This document shows, piece by piece, positions 39,026-46,417 of a stretch of 64,000 nt of DNA (within the stretch, counting starts at the first letter, position 1; each line of letters begins with the position of its first letter). Made by a program: the position numbers and the translations under genes. Where the stretch lies: positions 930,001-994,000 of the forward strand of contig CAWKCY010000009.1 in the NCBI GenBank assembly GCA_963848195.1, given 5' to 3'. Source of the stretch: CAVQBP01 sp963848195. Its GTDB lineage: Bacteria; Bacteroidota; Ignavibacteria; Ignavibacteriales; Ignavibacteriaceae. The notes beneath the pieces were generated by a model. The model was not told the DNA's origin. It searched no databases and worked only from the letters and a program-made list of their open reading frames with translations.

Positions 39026-40063
39026 TCAAAACTTTATCAGAGCCTTAATAACCCCCTCTTCATAATTTGCAACGGTCTGAAATGCCTTCCCTGTTTCATC
39101 GAAAGAATACCTGTGTGTTAACATAAATCCGGGATTTAATTTTCCGGACGCAATTAAATCAATAACCGGCTGTATACTGTTATTCTGCCGTCGTACATTC
39201 TGTATGGTTATTTCTTTTCTCCTGATTCTGCTAATATCAAAAGAGATTCTATCCTCAACCGGAATCCCCACAATTAATAACGTACCTCCCGGTTTTAATA
39301 TTTCAATCGCCTGATCGAGTGCCTCCTGCTTCCCGCAGCATTCAAAAACTACATCAAATAATTGGGGATTTATATCCTGAAGTATGGGAACTATATTTTC
39401 TTTTCCCGGATTACCTCCCCATACTGCACCCATATTTTTTGCAGCCTCTATTCTGTAATCAAGCTTGTCAGTCACATATATATTTTTTATTCCCATGCTT
39501 TGAAGAGAAAGCATAACTCCTAAACCTATAGGGCCAACTCCAAGTATAGCTGTGGAATTTATATCTTTTTTCTCTTTAATGAACTGGACCGCATAATAAC
39601 CTATCGATAACGGTTCAACTAAAGCTGCCTCTTCTTCATTCATATTTTCTGGTACTGGAAAACAATTCTTTTCCGGCATTACAATATATTCTGACAAACA
39701 TCCTTCTATTTGACCGGGACACCCAAGGAATTTCTGATGTAAGCATGTATGCTCCCGCCCGCTTAAACATTGAGAACATTCATGACATGATACCGCAGGC
39801 TCGATTGCCACAATATCACCAACTTTAATTTTTGAAACTCCTTCTCCAACCTCAACTACCTTTGCAGAACCTTCATGCCCCACTGCAAACGGGAAATCAA
39901 TAATTTGATCTCCTATCTTCCCTTCATTATAATAATGCATATCTGACCCGCATATTCCAACACTCTCAATTTTTAATAGGACATCATCTTCATTAATTAT
40001 TTCAGGAATTGAAGTATCAAATATTCCAAATTCCTTAATTCCAGTTAAAGCCACCTTTTTCAA
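39026..40063 (-). CDS. Zinc-dependent alcohol dehydrogenase, sorbitol/L-iditol dehydrogenase type
   Basis: A 345-residue medium-chain dehydrogenase. The catalytic zinc ligands are in ESVGICGSDMHYY and GHEGSA, and the structural-zinc Cys loop is CHECSQCLSGREHTCLH. The Rossmann motif is AILGVGPIGLGVMLSLQSMG, with Asp in VTDKLDYR suggesting NAD specificity. It oxidises a polyol or secondary alcohol in the cytoplasm, and could serve sugar or uronate catabolism downstream of pectin breakdown. The exact substrate is not decidable from sequence. Confidence 0.83.
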   Translation of the reverse strand: MKKVALTGIKEFGIFDTSIPEIINEDDVLLKIESVGICGSDMHYYNEGKIGDQIIDFPFAVGHEGSAKVVEVGEGVSKIKVGDIVAIEPAVSCHECSQCLSGREHTCLHQKFLGCPGQIEGCLSEYIVMPEKNCFPVPENMNEEEAALVEPLSIGYYAVQFIKEKKDINSTAILGVGPIGLGVMLSLQSMGIKNIYVTDKLDYRIEAAKNMGAVWGGNPGKENIVPILQDINPQLFDVVFECCGKQEALDQAIEILKPGGTLLIVGIPVEDRISFDISRIRRKEITIQNVRRQNNSIQPVIDLIASGKLNPGFMLTHRYSFDETGKAFQTVANYEEGVIKALIKF

Positions 40064-40283
40064 TTTTTCAATATCCTCATTTAATTTTTACAATAATATT
40101 ACAAAAATACATACTTAATAAGTGTATTAAAACAATAAGTAAAATGATTTGTAGAAGAATAGACGAAATCTATTGCCCTCGGCTTCAGCCGCATAAAATT
40201 CCACAAGTATGGTTGAAGCCTACGATTAGTTTTTGATTGTTTTGATAAAGAAAGCCACGATACACCCCCTCTCCTTTCTAAGG

Positions 40284-42671
40284 CTGAGCTTTACCCACAC
40301 ATAGGACAGAGGGTTAGGTATCGTCATCAGGTGGAGGTTTGGTCAAAATTATATACATTTCAGTAGCTGTTTCTAGTCGTTCTAATCCACGCCAAAGTGT
40401 CTCGGTACCAGGCATACCATCTGATTTCCTCCCGAGATGACCACCTATACTTCCAAGCATTTTTACTGCTGCTGCCATACTCGGCGGCTCTTTAGGCGCT
40501 TTTGGTGTTTTATTTGCATAACAATATAATGCTTTCCATTCTTCTTCCTTAAAAAATATTGTGCAAGGGGAGTTAGGCAGCTCTCTTCCAAGCATCGTCA
40601 TATGAAAAATTCGCCAGGCTACTACCATATCTATTCCTAGACTTGCTTCTATTGTATCTGCTGTTCCTAATTGTCGATCCTCTATTCGGCATCCGCTTTT
40701 TAATGTCCTATGATATACCTCGATTCCCCATCGCCTTACATACCAGTCCACTATTTCCTTTGCTTCTGTAAAATCTTTTACCTCTGCTGTAGTTATTAGC
40801 ATCCATTCTATCGGTCTGCTCTCTGCTGCTGCCTCATCTGCTTGTTCATGTAAATATACCCCCCACACCTTTATTGTTCTACTTCCCTGTAATCGCTTTG
40901 GCGGGAGTAATTCCAACTTCGAATATCGTAGCTCCACTTCTGCTACTCTTGATTTCCGATTACTTTTTCTAGGTATATGTATCTCCAGTCTACCCATTGA
41001 CTGTTGGCGTTGCATATATTCCCATATATATTCCTCTTCTGCTCCACTGTCATTTCTTGTCCTGCGATTTCTGCTTCTCTCTGCCCGTACCAACAGTTTT
41101 GGCTCTAATTCCCCTTTTACCGCTTCATCAAATAATTCATATATATCTGATTCCCTATCTCCTATACTTACTAGCTTTGTCTGCGGGCATAACCTCTGTA
41201 TCTCCCTTACCCTTTGAAAACTCCTTATCCATTTTATACTCTCTTTTTGCTCTATTGATAATTCCTTTCGCTTATATCTCTTCCCTTGCTCTGACTCATC
41301 TCTTGCCCAACACTGTGCATCCAATATCCCTAATGGCGTTCCCTCTGGACTAAAGGCCATCGTATCATGAAGTATCAATCCTATACTCTCATCCTCTTTG
41401 TTATTTATTGGACCCATTCCTTCTGTCATTGGGTGCGTGCTGTAATTCAAAAATGTTGTATCCTGCACTGCCAATACTACCTTACGCTCCTTTATCCTTT
41501 CTATCGTTGATTCTCTATGCGAATCTAATATTACTTCCATTGTCACTTTTGGGTTTTGAAAAAATCTATAGGCTCCTATTGTGGCTGCTTTGCTGCCGCA
41601 AGCCTCCGGTATATTTGACTGTGAGTTCTCATAAAACGATTCTGCTATCTTATTCAACCGTCTCTTTATCCTTCTATCATATATCCTTACCCTTCCAAAT
41701 TCTGCTTCTGTCCAGCTTCCCGTCTCATCTATTGACGGTATCTCTCCTATGTCTTCATCCCGGCTTCCCTCTCTACACAATTCCTCTTTCCAGTCCTTTG
41801 ATAATTCATATACATATATATCCTTGGATATTCCATCTCGTCTTCCCGATGTCTGGCCTATATATCTCCAATTTGATGCCTTATATATTGTCCCCCTATA
41901 ACGGCTTGGATCTACATATGTCTCTATCAATTTCGGCTCTATTTTATAGCGCTTCTCCCAATCTTCTGATATTCGACTTATTGTTCGTGATAATATATAG
42001 GAACCAAGATTTCTTACCTCTACTGTAGGGACTATTAATAATCTACCATTATTTATTACTCTTCTTATGTTTTTACTTCTTTCCCACTCGCTCCATCCTA
42101 TATATTCATCTCTTGCTTTTGATTGCCAGCTAGACGAACTAAAGGATATGGCTCCTATATAACCATACTTCGGACTTTTTACTATATAACGTATCTGTGA
42201 ACCGCATATTCCTCGATTACCAAGATAATGATATTTATTTACTAATGTGAACCATGCCTTGGAATCCTTACTATATCTGCTATCGATTGGCTCTATTTTT
42301 ACCTCTCCTAATTCTGATAAACTGCATCTTATCTGGGCTATTTCCAGTTCATTCACCTCCAAATTACTGCTCCGGCAGCTCCTTTGTTTAAAAGAATATC
42401 TCTGCTTTATCTCTGGTAGTCTTATCTTTCCTTGACGCTCTAATTCTAATAATGCTTTCCTGCAGCTCATTTCCTGTAATTTCCCATTTGGAGAGTACCA
42501 ACCTCTCCATTCACAAATCTTTCGGGACAGTTCTCTCCGAGATATTTCCGGGCTTTCGGTTATCATCTGCTGAATTCCTTCGATGATTACCTTATTATAA
42601 TATTTTCCATAAATACGCACATACAAATATAATTTCTCTTGACCTCTGTGTCAAGTGTGTAATATGCTCAG
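40284..42671 (-). mobile_element. Complete IS4-family (IS50/Tn5-like) insertion sequence, 2388 bp
   Basis: The element spans CTGAGCTTTACCC at 40284 to GGTAATATGCTCAG-type sequence ending at 42671. Terminal inverted repeats match at 20 of 29 positions and end in ACAGAGG on both sides. CTGAGC..TTACACA resembles the Tn5 outer end (CTGAC..ATACACA). Flanks are CCTTTCTAAGG (40273-40283) and CCTTACTAAGG (42672-42682), a probable 11-bp target duplication with one mismatch. The target is the CCCTCTCCTT/AAGGAGAGGG palindrome. The single gene inside is intact, so the element may be active or recent. Confidence 0.85.
40314..42626 (-). CDS. IS4/Tn5-type transposase fused to an N-terminal DruA-like (DUF4338) domain
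   Basis: A 770-residue two-part protein starting at TTG (42626). Residues about 1-290 match the DUF4338/DruA pattern: Y-H-YLGNRGICGSQIRY, YIGAISFSSSSWQSKARDEYIGWS, NNGRLLIVPTVEVRNLGSYILS and TYVDPSRYRGTIYKASNW. From about 305 on it is a Tn5-like transposase: the DNA-binding SWTEAEFGRVRIYDRRIKRRL, then the DDE residues in VLAVQDTTFLNYS, VSIGDRESDIYELFD and RRWGIEVYHRTLKSGCRIE. A normal IS50 transposase is about 476 residues, so the front half is an addition. Both halves look intact. No other Druantia genes are present. Confidence 0.85.
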   Translation of the reverse strand: MYVRIYGKYYNKVIIEGIQQMITESPEISRRELSRKICEWRGWYSPNGKLQEMSCRKALLELERQGKIRLPEIKQRYSFKQRSCRSSNLEVNELEIAQIRCSLSELGEVKIEPIDSRYSKDSKAWFTLVNKYHYLGNRGICGSQIRYIVKSPKYGYIGAISFSSSSWQSKARDEYIGWSEWERSKNIRRVINNGRLLIVPTVEVRNLGSYILSRTISRISEDWEKRYKIEPKLIETYVDPSRYRGTIYKASNWRYIGQTSGRRDGISKDIYVYELSKDWKEELCREGSRDEDIGEIPSIDETGSWTEAEFGRVRIYDRRIKRRLNKIAESFYENSQSNIPEACGSKAATIGAYRFFQNPKVTMEVILDSHRESTIERIKERKVVLAVQDTTFLNYSTHPMTEGMGPINNKEDESIGLILHDTMAFSPEGTPLGILDAQCWARDESEQGKRYKRKELSIEQKESIKWIRSFQRVREIQRLCPQTKLVSIGDRESDIYELFDEAVKGELEPKLLVRAERSRNRRTRNDSGAEEEYIWEYMQRQQSMGRLEIHIPRKSNRKSRVAEVELRYSKLELLPPKRLQGSRTIKVWGVYLHEQADEAAAESRPIEWMLITTAEVKDFTEAKEIVDWYVRRWGIEVYHRTLKSGCRIEDRQLGTADTIEASLGIDMVVAWRIFHMTMLGRELPNSPCTIFFKEEEWKALYCYANKTPKAPKEPPSMAAAVKMLGSIGGHLGRKSDGMPGTETLWRGLERLETATEMYIILTKPPPDDDT

Positions 42672-42724
42672 CCTTACTAAGGAGAGGGGGCCGGGGGTGA
42701 GGTTAAAATTTTAAATTTAATCTT

Positions 42725-43813
42725 CTAATGGCTCTCTTCAACTCCCTTTTCAATATACGTAAGCCATCCGTGGGTATCTTCTTTTTCGCCGTATTGTATA
42801 GAAGTTATTTCATCAAAAAGCTTTACAGCTAATTCTCCCGGTTCTCCATTATTAAATATCAGATCTGTTCCTTTATAATTCAGCAGACCGACAGATGATA
42901 TTATTGCTGCGGTGCCGGTTCCGAAAATCTCCAGCACATTTCCTTTGTTATATTCTGATACAACTTCATCTATTGATATAGATCTTTCGGTAATATTCAT
43001 ATCCCAGTCATTCAGGATATTTACTACTGACATCCTTGTAACACCCGGTAAAATACTTCCGGATAATTCTGGTGTAGCAATTTCGTTTTTAAACCTTATA
43101 AATATATTCATTGTACCTACTTCTTCAATATATTTCTGCTCAATACCATCAAGCCATAAAACCTGCGTAAATCCTTCTTCATGGGCTTTTACTTGAGCTA
43201 AAAGGCTTGCTGCATAGTTGCCAGGATACTTGCATTCTCCCATACCTTTTCTAACTGCTCTTACAAAATCATCCTGAACCATTATTTTCACCGGCTTGAA
43301 ACCAGTAGCATAATAAGCACCTACTGGAGACAACAGCACTATTAATTTGTATCCTGTAGAAGGTCTTACACCCAGAAATGTATCGGTTCCAAAAATGAAG
43401 GGGCGGATATATATAGCTTCTCCCTTTTTATTTGGAAGCCATTCCTTTTCGAGAGATACTAATTCAATAATTGCATTTAATAAAAATTCCGGATCGACTT
43501 CAGGTATACACAACCTCTTTGCAGAATTGTTTAACCGTTTTATGTGGTCTTCGGGTCTGAATATTACCGGTTCACCAGAGGTCGTCTTAAATGCTTTTAA
43601 TCCTTCAAAAATCCCCTGACCGTAATGAAAAAACATAGTAGCGGGGTGTAAAGATAAATTCTCTACGGGCTGAATTACCGGGTCATGCCACCCTCTTTTG
43701 GCATCAAAGTCCATCACCAGCATATTATCTGTGAAATACTTACCGAAGCCAAGATTTTCAGGCAAAGTAACTTTGTTACTTCTTTCCCGAACTGTATATT
43801 TTATTTTTTCCAT
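42725..43813 (-). CDS. ilvE: Branched-chain amino acid aminotransferase
   Basis: A 362-residue PLP enzyme of fold type IV (BCAT type II, eukaryote/Bacillus-like length). Motifs include MFFHYGQGIFEGLKAFK and IYIRPFIFGTD. The PLP lysine is in GMGECKYPGNYAASLLAQ, and EEVGTMNIF, GSILPGVTRMSV and EIFGTGTAAIISSV follow. It transfers the amino group between glutamate and Leu/Ile/Val in the cytoplasm. It lies alone, 43 bp from the IS end and downstream of a strong hairpin (43888-43913). Confidence 0.9.
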   Translation of the reverse strand: MEKIKYTVRERSNKVTLPENLGFGKYFTDNMLVMDFDAKRGWHDPVIQPVENLSLHPATMFFHYGQGIFEGLKAFKTTSGEPVIFRPEDHIKRLNNSAKRLCIPEVDPEFLLNAIIELVSLEKEWLPNKKGEAIYIRPFIFGTDTFLGVRPSTGYKLIVLLSPVGAYYATGFKPVKIMVQDDFVRAVRKGMGECKYPGNYAASLLAQVKAHEEGFTQVLWLDGIEQKYIEEVGTMNIFIRFKNEIATPELSGSILPGVTRMSVVNILNDWDMNITERSISIDEVVSEYNKGNVLEIFGTGTAAIISSVGLLNYKGTDLIFNNGEPGELAVKLFDEITSIQYGEKEDTHGWLTYIEKGVEESH

Positions 43814-43887
43814 TTTTCACCCTAGATTATACAATAATAAAACAATAATCTATTTTACGCAAAATATTTGAAATAGTAAATATAATA

Positions 43888-43913
43888 ATGCCCGGTGGAG
43901 GGCTACCGGGCAT
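43888..43913 (-). promoter_or_regulatory. GC-rich hairpin in the ilvE leader
   Basis: ATGCCCGGT (43888-43896) pairs with ACCGGGCAT (43905-43913), loop 8 nt. It lies 75 bp upstream of ilvE on the same strand. Read on minus it is followed by TTATTATATTT, only weakly U-rich, so it could be an attenuator, a processed leader or a dispersed palindrome. The rest of the 43814-44216 gap is A/T-rich with several ACATCTTT strings and no gene. Confidence 0.4.
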
Positions 43914-44216
43914 GAGGAAGATTCATTAAGAGGGGGTAATCTCAACGAATCTATTAAAATAAAAAATAAAGTTATTAAATTTTTATAGCAATGCCAATTC
44001 CTGGTTCTGTTGTTTTTTATCACCCGAAATAAAGCTTAAATGCTACCTCCAAATTTACATCTTTAAAACTTTTATTTTTATACCAAAAATAGGTACCATC
44101 CTTAATAAAAACGACATCTTTTATATCTAAAATAAAATATCATTTTTATTGAAAGAACATCTTTATTTTTTACATCTATCCTGATATTAAAAATGTCATC
44201 TTTTATCTACGTGTCA

Positions 44217-46010
44217 TTATTTAATTATCAAATCAGCTTTTTCACTTGCAGCTTTCCCTGAACTATTCGTTATATACACGGAGTAATCAGCGGCATCTTC
44301 AGAATTCACATCGGTAATTGTTAAAACAGAATTTGTTTCCCCCTCAATAGCCTTTCCATTTTTCAACCATTGAAAATCTGCTCCGGGTACTGCTGCTGCT
44401 TTAACTCTGAATACAGCCGTATCTCCGGTATTTAATTTAATTGTCTCTGGTTGAGATATTATTACGGGAGCCATAGATGGTTTCCATCCATTAAGTATAA
44501 AAGATGGATTTGAATAATCTGCAATTATTGATGAATCTTTCTTCATCGTAAGCTGCCTGGAGGCTGCATTACGCTGGCTAATATCTACCGGTTTTCCGCT
44601 GCTTAAATTTGTACTATTATATTCCCAGTAATGAACGTTAGATGTCTCACCCCCTACCTCTCCCCATCCTTCAGGAGAAATACCTGAAAGAGCACAATTG
44701 ATTAAAACTGCCTCACAATAAGGATAGTTCATTTTACCGTTTGTAGGTGCACGGGCAAGTACTGTTTCCCTATCTCCTCTTGTTTCAAATTTGCAGTTCA
44801 AAAATACGTTGCCATGGTTTGCTGAAGTATTCCGTATCCACATAAATGGACCATAGGAAGAGAGTTCACAGTTATTAAAAAAAGCAGGTCCCCTACCCAG
44901 AATTGTATCACCGTCTCCGACTATGCTGCAGTTTGTATAATATACCAAACCGTTCGATTGTAAAGCATCACCAGATCCTTCAATATTTACATTACAGACA
45001 ATTATCTTTTCTCCATTAATAAGCAGTCCCTCAGCCTGCCCTTTTGCGGTTGTCTTAATTGTTAAGTTTACAAGCTTAATATTTTTAGAATGATCAACTG
45101 CAAATGCCGCTCTTCGCGACGGAAATGTACCCGGCCATTCATTTGTTTTAATATTTATAGGGTGCGGATTGAAAACCTCATTATTGGCATATTCAATTAT
45201 AGTTTTGTCTCTATCCTCCCCAATTATTGTAACATTAGACTTATTCCTGAAATAAACGATTTCTTCATATATACCCTTTTTAATATAGACAGTGCAGGGT
45301 TCCAGGCTGTAGTCCGGAATAAAATCCATAGCTCCTTGAACTGTATTAAAATCCCCTTTTCCATCAGTATCCACCACAAGCCTGGTTTTACCTGCAGGCG
45401 GAGATTTCTTTGTAGTAAAGAACCATTCCCCTTCTCCTATCCCATTAAAGCTGTTATCCTTAAGTTTCAATACTCCCGGATCAATCCGGATATAATATTT
45501 TTTATTGTATTCTAATAAGTTATTGTGAGGATAAATAGTAGCCGTATTATCATGAATAATCACCGGATAAAAATGAAATCCGTCTGTGAATCCTCCTATA
45601 ATAGTTAACTGGTACTCACTATCTGTAGGCAGCGCTTCACCTGAGGGAGTACCTGCTTTTGTATTCGCATTTGTAAAATGCCCTGAAACATATTTATATG
45701 GAACAGGTATATAGATCGCATCTCCTGAAGATGTCGTCTTTTTTGGCCCGGGAGGTATACTCAAATCAAGTGAATCCACCAATTTGTTGCTATCCGCATC
45801 ATAAATTTTAATTTTACCAGAATCACTAAGTTTTGGTTCTGAATTAAAAGTAATTATAAAATGAGTATCCGGGTTTACATTTTGAGCATTATTTTTAGGA
45901 AACAGCTCAATATTGGTATCTGTCCTGCCCGTCTGGGCATGGATAAAAAATATGCCGCAAAACAATAAAAGTAAGGATAATATAATGTTTCTCCACTTAA
46001 ATTGTTTCAA
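44217..46010 (-). CDS. Secreted pectinesterase (CE8) with Ig-like domains
   Basis: A 597-residue exported enzyme that demethylates pectin. A signal peptide (about 1-25, ending IHAQ) is followed by a Big_5-like Ig domain (FPKNNAQNVNPDTHFIITFNSEP, about 35-205). The beta-helix pectinesterase starts at LVVDTDGKGDFNTVQGAMDFIP (about 212). Its catalytic region is diverged but present: GSGDALQSNG in place of QDTL, and GDGDTILGRGPAFFNNCEL in place of DFIFG. The C-terminal Ig-like domain (PVIISQPETIKLNTGDTAVFRV) ends the protein without a T9SS tail. It complements the lyase locus at 1-18 kb. An 11-bp repeat array lies 48 bp upstream. Confidence 0.85.
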   Translation of the reverse strand: MKQFKWRNIILSLLLLFCGIFFIHAQTGRTDTNIELFPKNNAQNVNPDTHFIITFNSEPKLSDSGKIKIYDADSNKLVDSLDLSIPPGPKKTTSSGDAIYIPVPYKYVSGHFTNANTKAGTPSGEALPTDSEYQLTIIGGFTDGFHFYPVIIHDNTATIYPHNNLLEYNKKYYIRIDPGVLKLKDNSFNGIGEGEWFFTTKKSPPAGKTRLVVDTDGKGDFNTVQGAMDFIPDYSLEPCTVYIKKGIYEEIVYFRNKSNVTIIGEDRDKTIIEYANNEVFNPHPINIKTNEWPGTFPSRRAAFAVDHSKNIKLVNLTIKTTAKGQAEGLLINGEKIIVCNVNIEGSGDALQSNGLVYYTNCSIVGDGDTILGRGPAFFNNCELSSYGPFMWIRNTSANHGNVFLNCKFETRGDRETVLARAPTNGKMNYPYCEAVLINCALSGISPEGWGEVGGETSNVHYWEYNSTNLSSGKPVDISQRNAASRQLTMKKDSSIIADYSNPSFILNGWKPSMAPVIISQPETIKLNTGDTAVFRVKAAAVPGADFQWLKNGKAIEGETNSVLTITDVNSEDAADYSVYITNSSGKAASEKADLIIK

Positions 46011-46058
46011 TGATGTCTTCCCTCAAATATTTAATAATTCCTTTTAGTTACATAAGGT

Positions 46059-46286
46059 CCACGTACGCTCCAGATACGCTCCACATACGCTTCACATACG
46101 CTATAAATCCAGATCACTGCATCCTGTAACGCGAAAACTCCGTTTCGCAAAATACATTTCCTATAAATGTAACGCGAAACTTCGTTTCGCAAAACATATT
46201 TACATTATTTATTGTAAAGCCATAATTGATAAGTCCATTCCATTCTCAATTGTTTTAATGCCTCTATTGCGAAAACGGAGTTTCTC
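46059..46286. repeat. Four 11-bp direct repeats and three GCGAAAC palindromes
   Basis: At 46059-46102: CCACGTACGCT, CCAGATACGCT, CCACATACGCT, TCACATACGCT. GCGAAAC-type palindromes follow at 46131-46148, 46174-46190 and, in inverse orientation, 46269-46286. This 406-bp gap (46011-46417) separates the divergent pectinesterase and LOV kinase genes and must hold both promoters. Confidence 0.75.
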
Positions 46287-46417
46287 GTTACATAAATTAT
46301 ACTAAACTCTCCAAAAAAAAATTCGATAATAAAATGTAATATAATAATTCAACACATAGATCGATGTATTTACCATTGACTAGTTGACAATTAATTAAGT
46401 TATTTATTTGTTGCCGC

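Noticed and set aside
41408..42028. 206-residue plus-strand open frame opposite the transposase
   Set aside because: It lies wholly antisense to the strongly supported transposase, is a run of Leu/Ser/Tyr with no start signal, and has no recognisable domain.
40314..42626. Druantia defence system
   Set aside because: Only the DruA-like part is present, fused to a transposase inside an IS with terminal repeats. No helicase (DruE) or other Druantia genes flank it.
43897..43940. Leader peptide (MNLPHAR) controlling ilvE by attenuation
   Set aside because: It has no ribosome site and only one branched-chain codon, and the hairpin lacks a clear U-run and an alternative fold.
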